From Paenibacillus daejeonensis DSM 15491 (GTDB lineage Bacteria; Bacillota; Bacilli; Paenibacillales; Paenibacillaceae), in assembly GCF_000378385.1 (NCBI RefSeq), contig NZ_KB899664.1:186001-250000 (forward strand): DNA of 64,000 nt, in the 5' to 3' direction. Numbering within the stretch: the stretch's first letter is position 1; the number at the start of each line of letters is the position of its first letter. The notes beneath the pieces were generated by a model. It was not told the origin of the DNA. It was given only the letters and a program-made list of their open reading frames with translations, and did no database searches. Shown here in pieces: positions 40,754 through 49,587 of the stretch. The position numbers and the translations under genes were made by a program.

Positions 40754-41380
40754 ATGAGGTTAATCCTGTTTGGGTTTATGGTGGCGTTGGTCGCCCTGAT
40801 GATATATCTCTGGTATGGACGGAGCCGATTACGTCATCTGCATGGCGTGCTGGAGCAGCGGCGGGTCACGCTAACGTCGCAGGCCGATGAGCTGCAGACC
40901 TTCGTGGGACTGGTGCAGGGGGCAACGAGAAAGCGGGCACAACAAGCGGAGGATCGACTAACGGATGTGACGACGGCGGTGACAGCCTTAATGGACCATA
41001 TCAACAGCAGGCAATTGGGGTTGGGTCATGTACTGCGGCAGGGCAGGGAAGTGGAGCAGTGTGAGCGTACGGCAGCCGAGCTGGACCGGGCCGGCCGTGA
41101 GCTGGCGGCAGAGGTTGCGCAGCTGCGGAAGCTGGAGAGCAGGGTGAAGCTGCAGCATGAAGAGCTCCAACAGGAGCTCCATCGCCTCAAGGCCTCGGCC
41201 GACGACGCCCGATTGTACCACCAGACGGAGCTGCCCCGGGTTGAGGTGCAGCTCGATAGTCTGGATAACGACTTGCAGGTGGCCGGCGAGCTCGCCTTCT
41301 TCGATCCCGTTGGAGCAAGCGAACGGATGACCGAGATCGAAGGGAATCTCGAAGCAATGCGGCGTCAGATTAAAGCTTGA
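40754..41380 (+). CDS. Membrane-anchored coiled-coil protein, unknown
   Basis: The protein has 208 residues. One N-terminal membrane span (MRLILFGFMVALVALMIYLW) is followed by a long charged, heptad-rich region (about 30-165) that should be a coiled coil in the cytoplasm. The C-terminus is acidic and Leu-rich. There is no enzyme motif. The topology resembles EzrA- or LemA-like organising proteins, but no family was recognised. It stands alone between convergent or divergent neighbours. Confidence 0.72.
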   Translation: MRLILFGFMVALVALMIYLWYGRSRLRHLHGVLEQRRVTLTSQADELQTFVGLVQGATRKRAQQAEDRLTDVTTAVTALMDHINSRQLGLGHVLRQGREVEQCERTAAELDRAGRELAAEVAQLRKLESRVKLQHEELQQELHRLKASADDARLYHQTELPRVEVQLDSLDNDLQVAGELAFFDPVGASERMTEIEGNLEAMRRQIKA

Positions 41381-41395
41381 GGCGGAGCTGCACGG

Positions 41396-41908
41396 TTAAC
41401 GTTGGGTTGCGTTCTGGCGCAACCGGCGGAGCATCGGAACTTTATACCGCTTCAGCAGCCAGCGTACCAGCGCATAGGTAACCAGACAGCCCACAAGACT
41501 GTTAAAGATCGAGCCGAGCAGAAAGTCCAGACCGAGATCTCCCAGCGAGCTAAGGTTCCAGGCGGTCTCATGATAGTCTGTATCTGGAACGGGCTTGTCG
41601 ATTATCCAATCGAAGTCAAAGGGGGAGCTCCAGAATAGCACGTGGAAGAAATGCCCGATTTTATAATTAATATAGAACAAGACCGGCCACAAAAAAGTGC
41701 CCAGCGAACCTGCTACGATGGCAGATGGCATGTTGCCGCGGAACAACCGGGCCAGAGCGATAGACAAGGCCATGCCAATGCCAAACGTGGGGTACCAGCA
41801 AGGGAAAAAGCCGATTGTCACGCCCAGAGCGACCTGATGGTCGCCTTTTTTGTTGCCCAAAATGCGTAGCGCATAATATTTTATCCGTCTCAGGAGTTTT
41901 TTCTTCAT
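41396..41908 (-). CDS. DUF2062 membrane protein
   Basis: The protein has 170 residues. The DUF2062 pattern is clear: basic N-terminus, GVTIGFFPCWYPTFGIGMAL, a polar loop, SAIVAGSLGTFLWPVLFYIN, then a final span (NSLVGCLVTYALVRWLLKRY). The family is widespread and of unknown function. It converges on the coiled-coil gene with 15 bp between stop codons. The intergenic stretch 41909-42130 shows no other feature. Confidence 0.85.
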   Translation of the reverse strand: MKKKLLRRIKYYALRILGNKKGDHQVALGVTIGFFPCWYPTFGIGMALSIALARLFRGNMPSAIVAGSLGTFLWPVLFYINYKIGHFFHVLFWSSPFDFDWIIDKPVPDTDYHETAWNLSSLGDLGLDFLLGSIFNSLVGCLVTYALVRWLLKRYKVPMLRRLRQNATQR

Positions 41909-42130
41909 GATGCAGGATCCTTTGCAGGAGAATTGTTAATCCTTATGATACCAGATTTGCAGTAAAAAACCGAATGGGATGTGCAGGTTGGATTTGTATC
42001 ATCGGTTTGGGAGTAAAACGATATTAATTTTGTCCAAAATCGCCTTAGCTTTCCCTATAGTCCGCTGCTGCCTTTGCTTCTATACTTGGTGGAAACCCAC
42101 ATTCAGAGAAACCAAGGAGGAGTAGGAAGC

Positions 42131-43543
42131 ATGGAGAAGCAGCAACAAATCTTACTGACAGATGAACAAATGAGAGCCTTTATTGCGAATGGATTTTTGA
42201 TTCTCCGTACGAATTTTAGCGAAGCGTTTCATGCGAATCTGGTGGAACAGCTGAACGAGGTGTATGCCACCGAAGGCAATCCGGGCAACAACCTCTTGCC
42301 ACGCATTCGTGATCTCCAGCGAGTCTTCGACCATCCTGTCGTGACAGGTGCGCTCACAAGCGTGCTAGGGCCCAATTATATGATGCATGCTCACCGCTAT
42401 GGTCACTGCAATGCGTCCGATAAGCCCGGGGGCTGGCACAAGGATAGTTACTGGGGTTACGACCGGATGCGCAACCATCATCCCTGGTGGGCCATGGTCA
42501 TGTATTTTCCGCAAGATACGCCAGTAGAGCTTGGTCCAACGGGGATTTTGCCGGGGACGCATAATCACGAGAGTCGTACCTTCAGGGAGGATGACCACCC
42601 GGGCGAGGCAGTAGCCAGCGGCAAGGCAGGAACCTTTGCCCTGATTCACTACGATATCTGGCATCGCTCGACAGCCAATCGGCTGGGGCTGGAGAGGTAT
42701 ATGCTGAAATTTGAATTCATGCGGACGCAATCGCCGCAAGCACCATCCTGGGATAACAGAACCCGAGACTGGTCTGAGCCAGCAGGGTTACAAGCGCCGG
42801 TATCCCGTCATGATCGTATGTGGGAAGAGACGTGGGAGTGGCTTTCTGGCCGCCTGGGCTCACTGGCAGAGACGGTGTCTGATTCCGAGAGGGAGAGTCT
42901 GTTAACGACCAATCAGCTGGAGAGTGAATTCGAGCCGGAAGCATTGAATAGCGCTTATTCGCTTGCCGGGTGCGGCAGCGAAGGCATTAACCGGCTGCTC
43001 GACGGACTTCATCATGAACGAGTAGCGGTATCTCGCAGCTGTGCTTACGGATTGTCCGTGGCGGGTGTCAGGGCGGTACCGGGGCTGACGGCAGCTCTTG
43101 GTTCAGAGCGTGAAGAGACGCTCATCCATGCGTTGTTTGCGCTGGGCGAGCTTCGTGGGCTGGCAACGGAGGCTGTGCCGCAGATTGTGAACCTGCTGTC
43201 TCACACTTCGGTGAAGGTGCGGCAGACGGCGGTGGAAGCATTAGGTATGATCGGTTCACCCGCTCAGGCATGCACGGCCGGCTTGATTCGTGGTCTCGGC
43301 GATCAAGCAGCCCAGGTCAGATTCACTGCAGGGCTGTCCCTTGCCAGAATGGGCATGGCGGCTACCGAAGCGGTTCCTCAGCTGGCACTTGCACTGGAGG
43401 ATGACAACCGTTATGTCCGTGCCCATGCTGCAGAAGCCTTGCATTACATCAATACAGAGCAGGCCAAAGATGTCCTGATCCGTTACTTGCTTGATTCGCG
43501 GTGGTGTCCGACAACGACCAAGGACAATGCGTTTTTTCCTTGA
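42131..43543 (+). CDS. PhyH-like dioxygenase fused to HEAT repeats
   Basis: The protein has 470 residues from the ATG at 42131, preceded by AGGAGGAG; a TTG at 42074 is not favoured. Residues 1-200 are a phytanoyl-CoA-dioxygenase domain with His103 and Asp105 (GGWHKDSYWGY) and His178 (HYDIWHRS). Residues about 270-470 are HEAT or PBS-lyase-type helical repeats (TEAVPQIVNLLSHTSVKVRQ, then TAVEALGMIGS; DDNRYVRAHAAEALHYI). The fusion suggests that the oxygenase acts on a protein or large partner held by the repeats; this is inference. The AraC regulator at 43578 converges on it. Confidence 0.88.
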   Translation: MEKQQQILLTDEQMRAFIANGFLILRTNFSEAFHANLVEQLNEVYATEGNPGNNLLPRIRDLQRVFDHPVVTGALTSVLGPNYMMHAHRYGHCNASDKPGGWHKDSYWGYDRMRNHHPWWAMVMYFPQDTPVELGPTGILPGTHNHESRTFREDDHPGEAVASGKAGTFALIHYDIWHRSTANRLGLERYMLKFEFMRTQSPQAPSWDNRTRDWSEPAGLQAPVSRHDRMWEETWEWLSGRLGSLAETVSDSERESLLTTNQLESEFEPEALNSAYSLAGCGSEGINRLLDGLHHERVAVSRSCAYGLSVAGVRAVPGLTAALGSEREETLIHALFALGELRGLATEAVPQIVNLLSHTSVKVRQTAVEALGMIGSPAQACTAGLIRGLGDQAAQVRFTAGLSLARMGMAATEAVPQLALALEDDNRYVRAHAAEALHYINTEQAKDVLIRYLLDSRWCPTTTKDNAFFP

Positions 43544-43554
43544 TAATAAGAATG

Positions 43555-43579
43555 AAGAGGACTCGGCCCGGGTCCTCTT
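43555..43579. terminator. Bidirectional hairpin between convergent genes
   Basis: AAGAGGAC (43555-43562) pairs with GTCCTCTT (43572-43579) around a GC-rich loop. It touches the stop codon of the AraC gene. T runs are short on both sides, so termination strength is uncertain. Confidence 0.55.
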
Positions 43580-44414
43580 AAATGGGGTTCTGCCGCATGA
43601 CCCAATCCCGGTAGCCGCGCGGCGAGAAGCCGGTGTGCTCCTTAAACATTCTGGAGAAGTATGCCGGCTCCATGCCCAATGATTCGGCGACCATGGCGAC
43701 CGAGAGCTCTGTAAGAGTCAACTGGTCTTTGGCCTTCTCCAGCCGTTGTCGGTTAATGTATTGAATCGGCGATAGGCCGGTGAAATGCTTGAATACGCGG
43801 ATAAAATAATTAGGGTGAAAATGAGCAATCTGCGCGAGTTCCTCTACAGTCATGTTCGTTGTCAAATGATTGTCAATATAGCTTAGGACATGCCCCATTT
43901 TATCATGCGAAGGCGCTGCCGACAGGTTCATCTGCACGGGACCGGACTGCTCAACATATTGGGCAATCAAGCTGAGCAGCAAGGAACGAACATGCAGTTC
44001 AGCTGTCAGAGCATTACTGCTCTTATACCTTATCAGTTGCCGAAACAAATCAGCCATCTCTTCCGGCAGTTCCGGACGTATACAGATCGGCACACGGATG
44101 AGTCGGAACAGTGGTAAATCGCCAAGCAGAGCGGTAAAGTGGCACCAGTACTTGCCGAAGGTATCTTCGCTTATCGTACCATAAGACTGCAATTCACCAG
44201 CAGGAAGCAGATACAACTCGCCCGGCTTAGGATAATAGGTACGGTCGCCCACCTTCAGATAGCCTTCTCCTTCCAGCACGAAATACATTTTGTTGAACTC
44301 CGGTACGAAATCGTGCTCTTGCCACGCCCTGCTCACCTTGGAGTAGGCTGCCATCGAGACATCCAGTTGAACCTTCGCGATGTACTGTTTCCAGAAGGGG
44401 TTAACAGCTTCCAC
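43578..44414 (-). CDS. AraC-family regulator
   Basis: The protein has 278 residues. The start is a GTG at 44414 with GGAG 8 nt before it. The cupin sensor (about 45-85) contains YFVLEGEGYLKVGD and PKPGELYLLPAGE. The double helix-turn-helix (about 175-275) reads MTVEELAQIAHFHPNYFIRV and VAMVAESLGMEPAYFSRMFK. It converges on the PhyH-HEAT gene, which it may regulate. It is the second AraC/PhyH pairing within 6 kb. Confidence 0.9.
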   Translation of the reverse strand: MEAVNPFWKQYIAKVQLDVSMAAYSKVSRAWQEHDFVPEFNKMYFVLEGEGYLKVGDRTYYPKPGELYLLPAGELQSYGTISEDTFGKYWCHFTALLGDLPLFRLIRVPICIRPELPEEMADLFRQLIRYKSSNALTAELHVRSLLLSLIAQYVEQSGPVQMNLSAAPSHDKMGHVLSYIDNHLTTNMTVEELAQIAHFHPNYFIRVFKHFTGLSPIQYINRQRLEKAKDQLTLTELSVAMVAESLGMEPAYFSRMFKEHTGFSPRGYRDWVMRQNPI

Positions 44415-44552
44415 ATGACTCGCTCCATTTCCCAGATAGACTTAACTGGCCTTCAGTATAACCCAAGCTAACCGGGTTGTGGGCGCAAAGTCCTCTTTCA
44501 GTCCGAACAGTAGACAAAACTCGGCAGGTCTGTGTTATAATGCCTGTACTAT

Positions 44553-44564
44553 AAACCGGTTACC
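44553..44564 (+). promoter_or_regulatory. LacI-family operator before lacI gene
   Basis: AAACCGGTTACC lies just after TATAAT (44536-44541) and 52 nt before the regulator ATG. The TAGACA at 44511 is a poor -35 box. The site matches three others before the sugar operon (core CGGTTA). Confidence 0.65.
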
Positions 44565-44616
44565 CTGGGTGCTGCTGCTCTCCAGGTTGACATGCGGACA
44601 GGAAGAGGACAGAGGG

Positions 44617-45615
44617 ATGAAGCCAACGATCTATGATATAGCCAAGCTTGCAGGTGTCTCAACGGCAACCGTATCCAAAGTATTCAACCGGACCGGCAAT
44701 ATCAGCGAAGCCACACGCTCCAAGGTGATGCGGATCAGCCGCGAACTGAACTACAAGCCCAGTATGGTCGCTTCGGCGCTGGCGGGCAAGAATACCTTCT
44801 CGTTAGGATTGCTGATTCCGGACTTGGTCAATCCGTTCTTTGCCGAGCTGGCTCGGCATGTCGAGGATAGAGCACATGAACAGGGATACAATCTCATTAT
44901 CTGTAATACGGACAACGATCTGAACAAGGAGACCCAATACATCCAACTGCTGCGCCAAAAGAGTGTCGATGGCATCCTTGTAGCTACCGGGGTAAGAGAT
45001 GATGATGCACTAAAAGAGCTGATCGATCAGCGTGTGCCGGTTGCGCTCGTTGCCCGGGAGATGTCGGTGCTGGCGGTGAGCACGGTGCTGGTGGACGATT
45101 TTGCCGGCGGTTACAGTGCAGCGTCCTATCTGCTCGAGCTTGGGCATCGCCGAATCGGGGTAGTAGCCGAGAGTCTGACCGTATCGAGCAGTAAAGCACG
45201 TGTCAAGGGGTATCGATTAGCACTGGAAGAAGCGGGACTAACGTACGAAGAGGGGCTGCTCGCCGTAAGCGACTTCTCGGTGGAAGGCGGCAAAGCAGCA
45301 GCAGCCACATTGCTGCAAGAGGCGCCAACGGCCATTTTTGCCTGTAATGATGTGCTGGCCATCGGTGCCATGCAGGCGGCCAAGGAAGCAGGACTCTCGA
45401 TCCCTGGGGATCTCTCGATCGTCGGATTCGACAACACCATTCTGGCCACAATCACGGATCCGCCGATGACCACGATTGCCCAGCCGATTCGGGCGATGGG
45501 TCACCAGGTGGTGGACTTAATCATACGAGAAATTCAGGAAGATCAGGTGATCAAACAACGGGTAGTCTTGCTGCCGGAGTTAATCAAGCGCGGCTCCGCC
45601 CAGAGCCGTAAATAG
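44617..45615 (+). CDS. LacI/GalR-family repressor
   Basis: The protein has 332 residues from the ATG at 44617, preceded by AGAGG; a reading from 44479 would cross the promoter. The helix-turn-helix with hinge is textbook (PTIYDIAKLAGVSTATVSKV, then LNYKPSMVASAL). A periplasmic-binding-type sugar domain follows (GLLIPDLVNPFFAELARHVE, IFACNDVLAIGAMQAA, SIVGFDNT). It probably represses itself and the operon from 45889 through the four sites at 44553-45798. The effector is likely a sugar related to the operon's substrate. Confidence 0.94.
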   Translation: MKPTIYDIAKLAGVSTATVSKVFNRTGNISEATRSKVMRISRELNYKPSMVASALAGKNTFSLGLLIPDLVNPFFAELARHVEDRAHEQGYNLIICNTDNDLNKETQYIQLLRQKSVDGILVATGVRDDDALKELIDQRVPVALVAREMSVLAVSTVLVDDFAGGYSAASYLLELGHRRIGVVAESLTVSSSKARVKGYRLALEEAGLTYEEGLLAVSDFSVEGGKAAAATLLQEAPTAIFACNDVLAIGAMQAAKEAGLSIPGDLSIVGFDNTILATITDPPMTTIAQPIRAMGHQVVDLIIREIQEDQVIKQRVVLLPELIKRGSAQSRK

Positions 45616-45638
45616 CAAGGCTTCTTTACGCCCGTTTT

Positions 45639-45798
45639 TGAAAGCGGTTTAAATTTATCGGGAAAGTAACCGTTTAACCCATGGAGCCTGATTGATCGGG
45701 TTGATTTGATAGGAAATAAAAACAATTATTAAGGAATTGCAAAGAAAGTATTGACTCCAAGCGGGGTTTATTCTATGCTTTCTAGGTAAGCGGTTACT
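45639..45798 (+). promoter_or_regulatory. Promoter and three LacI-type operators of sugar operon
   Basis: TTGACT (45751-45756), 17 nt and TATGCT (45774-45779) form the promoter. Operator-like sites are AAAGCGGTTTAA (45641-45652), TAAACGGTTACT on the minus strand (45665-45676) and TAAGCGGTTACT (45787-45798), the last just after the -10 box. The first also overlaps a near-match to a cre site (TGAAAGCGGTTTAA), so CcpA could bind there instead. Confidence 0.72.
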
Positions 45799-45888
45799 CT
45801 CCAGTTATTAACTTGTATACGTTTACTTTGTCTATACACGCAAGATTTTTAGAACAACCTCTATAAACTCAATAAGCGAGGGGTAGCG

Positions 45889-46830
45889 ATGACACAACCA
45901 ATGCAGTCTACAATTCCTGACAAAAAGAAACCGCTTGCAATTAGGATGTGGAAGGAGCGCTGGCTCTATCTGTTCCTGACGCCGGGCCTGATCTACTTCA
46001 TCATCTTCAAGTACATGCCGATGTGGGGCGTACTGATGTCCTTCCAAAACTATCAGCCCCATCAAGGGTTGCTGGGCAGCCAGTGGGTTGGCTTGCGGCA
46101 TTTCGAACGCTTTTTCAACGAACCGGAGTTCTGGATGCTGTTCCGCAATACGCTGTACATTGCCTTTATGGACTTGGGCATTTTCTTCCCGCTCACGATT
46201 ATTCTGGCACTGATGCTCAATGAGATTGGCAGGGAGCTTTTCAAGAAAACGTTCCAGACGCTGATCTATGTCCCTCACTTCCTGTCATGGGTCGTCGTCG
46301 TCGGTATCTGCTACCTGCTTCTCACAACAGAGGGCGGCACGATCAACGAGTTGCTCGCTGCCATGGGTTTTGAGAAGGTCAACTTCCTGATGAGTGAATC
46401 CTGGTTCCGGCCGCTCATCATCATGCAGATGATCTGGAAGGACGCGGGATGGGGCACGATTATCTTCCTGGCTGCCCTGGCGGGCGTCAGCCCCCACCTG
46501 TATGAGGCTGCACGCATTGACGGCGCGAGCCGGATGCGGATGATGTGGCATGTCACACTCCCATCGATTCGCAGTGTCATCGTCATTCTGCTCATTCTGC
46601 GTCTGGGCAACTTCATTGATCTCGGCTTCGAGCAGATCTTCCTGATGGTCAACGCGCTGAACCGGGAAGTCGGCGAGGTATTCGATACTTATGTCTACCG
46701 GGTCGGTATGCAGCAGGGACAATTTAGTTACAGTGCCGCCGTCGGTCTGTTCAAATCATCGGTCGGTCTTGTGCTAATCGTGGTCGCCAACTGGCTGGCC
46801 AAAAAATTCGGTGAGGAAGGGGTGTACTAA
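45889..46830 (+). CDS. Sugar ABC transporter permease, LplB type
   Basis: The protein has 313 residues and is close to the permease at 6161 (FKYMPMWGVLMSFQNYQPHQ, EAARIDGASRMRMMWHVTLP, ending FGEEGVY). Six membrane spans are expected. It is the first gene of the LacI-controlled operon, and its lipoprotein comes third rather than first. No ATPase gene is present, consistent with a shared MsmX-like ATPase. Confidence 0.93.
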   Translation: MTQPMQSTIPDKKKPLAIRMWKERWLYLFLTPGLIYFIIFKYMPMWGVLMSFQNYQPHQGLLGSQWVGLRHFERFFNEPEFWMLFRNTLYIAFMDLGIFFPLTIILALMLNEIGRELFKKTFQTLIYVPHFLSWVVVVGICYLLLTTEGGTINELLAAMGFEKVNFLMSESWFRPLIIMQMIWKDAGWGTIIFLAALAGVSPHLYEAARIDGASRMRMMWHVTLPSIRSVIVILLILRLGNFIDLGFEQIFLMVNALNREVGEVFDTYVYRVGMQQGQFSYSAAVGLFKSSVGLVLIVVANWLAKKFGEEGVY

Positions 46831-46833
46831 TCC

Positions 46834-47688
46834 ATGGTTAAAGACAGAAGCATTGGCGGCCGCCTGTTTGATACGTTTAACTATATCTTTCTAGGCGCCT
46901 TCGCCCTCGTGACTTTCCTGCCGTTCCTGTACGTGGTGACCTCCTCCTTCTCGCTGACGCCAACGCTCTTTCCTCGGGAGTTTAACCTGGACGCCTACAT
47001 CTACATTTTCTCGGCGCCAACCTTTACCCGCAGTTTGCTCATCTCGATTTATATCACCGTTTTTGGAACAGCGATTCAGTTGCTGCTCACGGTATTGATG
47101 GGCTATTCGCTCTCGTACAAGCATCTGCCTGGACGGCGGTTGATCCTGCTGGGTGTCCTGTTCACGATGGTATTCAGCGGTGGCATGATCCCGACGTATT
47201 TCGTTGTCAAATCGGTCGGGATCATGAATACGCTATGGGCCTTGATGCTGCCAAGCGCAATCAGTGCATTCTATCTGATCATCCTGAAGAACTTCTTCCA
47301 GGCGATCCCCGATGAGCTGAAGGAAGCGGCCAAGATCGACGGCTGTCACGAGGTCGGTATTCTGTTCCGCATCATTCTCCCGCTCTCCCTGCCGGCATTG
47401 GCTGCATTCGGTCTCTTCTATTCCGTCGGTATCTGGAACCAATATTTCAGTGCGATTCTCTATATTACAGATTCCAGCAAGTATCCGGTGCAGGTGCTGC
47501 TGCGGCAGGTTATTATTCTCAGTCAGGGCTCCATCGGCGACTCGACGGAGATCGAGACTGTCCCGGCGTATGCCAAGTCGATCAAAATGGCGGTCATCGT
47601 GGTTGCGACGCTGCCCATTATGGTGGTCTACCCATTCCTGCAGAAGCATTTTGCCAAAGGTGTACTGATAGGCTCAGTTAAAGGATGA
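46834..47688 (+). CDS. Sugar ABC transporter permease, YtcP/LplC type
   Basis: The protein has 284 residues and starts 3 nt after the stop of its partner, with GAGGAAGGGG as ribosome site. The EAA loop (LKEAAKIDGCHEVGILFRII) and the tail KGVLIGSVKG mark the family. It forms the channel with the LplB-type permease; the binding protein is at 47952. Confidence 0.93.
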   Translation: MVKDRSIGGRLFDTFNYIFLGAFALVTFLPFLYVVTSSFSLTPTLFPREFNLDAYIYIFSAPTFTRSLLISIYITVFGTAIQLLLTVLMGYSLSYKHLPGRRLILLGVLFTMVFSGGMIPTYFVVKSVGIMNTLWALMLPSAISAFYLIILKNFFQAIPDELKEAAKIDGCHEVGILFRIILPLSLPALAAFGLFYSVGIWNQYFSAILYITDSSKYPVQVLLRQVIILSQGSIGDSTEIETVPAYAKSIKMAVIVVATLPIMVVYPFLQKHFAKGVLIGSVKG

Positions 47689-47735
47689 GTTTCTCGTAGA
47701 GGATGCTCAGCAAATACGGGTGAAAGCAAGGCATT

Positions 47736-47859
47736 GAGGTTACGGGTCGTTCTTCCGATCGCTGTTGTCCCCAGATTTCTTGATTTATTAACCGCTTGAG
47801 CGGTTGAAATCCGGGGACAAAGGCGAACATTCCATTTCTCCAGAACCGACCCGCACCTC
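47736..47859 (-). repeat. Structured repeat element, copy 2 (inverted)
   Basis: On the minus strand this matches copy 1 at 23832. The inner 15-bp helix is nearly identical (47765-47779 with 47806-47820). The outer helices have different sequences but still pair: GAGGT/ACCTC and CGGGTCGTTCT/AGAACCGACCCG with one bulge. The apical hairpin is AACCGC/GCGGTT instead of ACCCC/GGGGT. It lies between the permease and lipoprotein genes and opposite to their direction, so it may separate their expression. Confidence 0.75.
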
Positions 47860-47951
47860 TTTACCGCTTTTCAACCAAGCTGACCACACACTAATAGGGC
47901 CTCATCATTTAATAGCATCACAAAAAAACTATGAAGAAGCGAGGGGTACGA

Positions 47952-49499
47952 ATGAACAAGGGACAGAGACAGATGAAGCAGTTCATGGTAGGTACGATCG
48001 CACTGGCGATGTTGGTAACAGGTTGCTCTTCCGGTAATGAGGGTCCTGCGACGGGTACGAATGGCACGAATACGGGCAATGGCAATAGCAATGGAGGCAG
48101 CGAAGCCCCGTTTGAAATGCACTTGATGTATAACTTCGATGGTGTGGAATTCCCGCCGGCTGGCAATGAAGTGCATCAGCGTATTGAGCAGCTGACGAAC
48201 ACGACGCTGCGCATTGAGCAGCTGCCAGGCTCGGCATTTGAAGAGCGCTTGCCTGTCATGCTGGCATCCGGTGACCTGCCGAGTGCTGTACCGATTCCAA
48301 GACGGCATCAGAAGCTGCCTTATGTAGTCAATGCGGTAAACTCCGGCTTGTTCTGGGAGATTGGCCCGTACCTGGATCAGTTCCCGAATCTGTCCCAGAT
48401 TAATCCGGTCATCAACGAGAACATCATGTATGACGGGAAGACGTACGGGCTGCCACGCGTGCGGCCGCTGGCGCGCCGGGCGTTCCATTACCGGGCGGAC
48501 TGGACAGAGAACCTGGGCATGGAAGAGCCGAAGACGATTGAAGAATTCTACAACATGCTGGTTGCATTCAAGAATGATGACCCCGACGGCAATGGTCAGG
48601 ATGACACGAATGGCATGGTGATGATGCAAAATCAGATCGGCCGCTACTTCACCCCATTCTTCGGTGCGCCGAACCAATGGGAAGAGCGGGACGGAGAATT
48701 CATCCGTGATGCGATGACCGAAGAGTTCCTCGAAGCGCTCAAATTTGAGAAGCGTCTCTATGATGAGAACTTGCTGAACCGCGACTTCGCGATCATGGAC
48801 CGTCCGGAATGGACAGCCGCTATCGAGACGGGTCGGGCTGGCGCGCGTAATGATGTGACAGGCTCAGCGATTGTAATCCAGGAACCCCTGCAGCAGAATA
48901 ATCCGGATGCCCGAATCGGCCTGTTCAGTATTCTGGAAGGCGATCATGGCAAGCGTGTATTCGCAGAGGGTGGTCACAACGGGTTCTTCCTGTTCCCGAA
49001 ATCTTCGTTGCCTACCGAGGATGATCTGTTGAAGGCGCTGCGCTTCTTCGACACACTGGCGGGCGAAGAAGGTGCCAACCTGCTCTTGTGGGGAATTGAA
49101 GGCACGCATTATGAAATGGTAGACGGCAAACCGCAACATATTGAGGCAGGCAACTATGGAGAAATGGTTGGTTCTCCTTACTCCGCGCCGCTCTCTACAT
49201 TACCCGGTACTGTGAATGCGATGGAAGGGGACAAGGAAGAGCTGGAGATCCGGGCGACCGAGATCGAGCTGGAGAACGAAGAGTTCATGGTATCCGATCC
49301 GACATTGCCACTTATTTCCGAGACGTTCCTGGAGAGCGGAGCTCAGATTGAAACCATTCTGGAAGATGCGCATGTGAAGTTCGTCATGGGCGAAATCAAT
49401 GAGGAGCAATGGCGTGCCCAGGTTGAGGTGTGGCGTTCGCGGGGCGGCGACCAGATTGCAGCTGAGTATGCAGAGGCGTTTGCTCGCGCCAGTGAATAA
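47952..49499 (+). CDS. Extracellular solute-binding lipoprotein
   Basis: The protein has 515 residues from the ATG at 47952, preceded by GAGGGG; an ATG 21 nt earlier is a weaker option. The lipobox is LVTGC (Cys25), followed by a Gly/Asn/Thr linker. The mature domain shares the family motifs (FWEIGPYLDQFPNLSQINPV, DWTENLGMEEPKTIEEFYNM, DPDGNGQDDTNG) but is more distant from the pair at 300 and 4452. It should deliver its sugar to the permeases at 45889-47688. A strong hairpin follows its stop. Confidence 0.9.
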   Translation: MNKGQRQMKQFMVGTIALAMLVTGCSSGNEGPATGTNGTNTGNGNSNGGSEAPFEMHLMYNFDGVEFPPAGNEVHQRIEQLTNTTLRIEQLPGSAFEERLPVMLASGDLPSAVPIPRRHQKLPYVVNAVNSGLFWEIGPYLDQFPNLSQINPVINENIMYDGKTYGLPRVRPLARRAFHYRADWTENLGMEEPKTIEEFYNMLVAFKNDDPDGNGQDDTNGMVMMQNQIGRYFTPFFGAPNQWEERDGEFIRDAMTEEFLEALKFEKRLYDENLLNRDFAIMDRPEWTAAIETGRAGARNDVTGSAIVIQEPLQQNNPDARIGLFSILEGDHGKRVFAEGGHNGFFLFPKSSLPTEDDLLKALRFFDTLAGEEGANLLLWGIEGTHYEMVDGKPQHIEAGNYGEMVGSPYSAPLSTLPGTVNAMEGDKEELEIRATEIELENEEFMVSDPTLPLISETFLESGAQIETILEDAHVKFVMGEINEEQWRAQVEVWRSRGGDQIAAEYAEAFARASE

Positions 49500-49518
49500 T
49501 TCAATGTAAATGATCCCA

Positions 49519-49555
49519 GGAAGCAGAGCAGGCGGTTCGCCCTTGCTCTGCTTCC
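49519..49555 (+). terminator. Strong hairpin after lipoprotein gene
   Basis: GGAAGCAGAGCA (49519-49530) pairs with TGCTCTGCTTCC (49544-49555), with an inner GGCG/CGCC. No T run follows, so it probably protects the lipoprotein mRNA and lowers expression of the downstream enzymes rather than fully terminating. Confidence 0.65.
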
Positions 49556-49587
49556 ATGCAACAAGAGAAGCTCAGGAGGACAATCGC

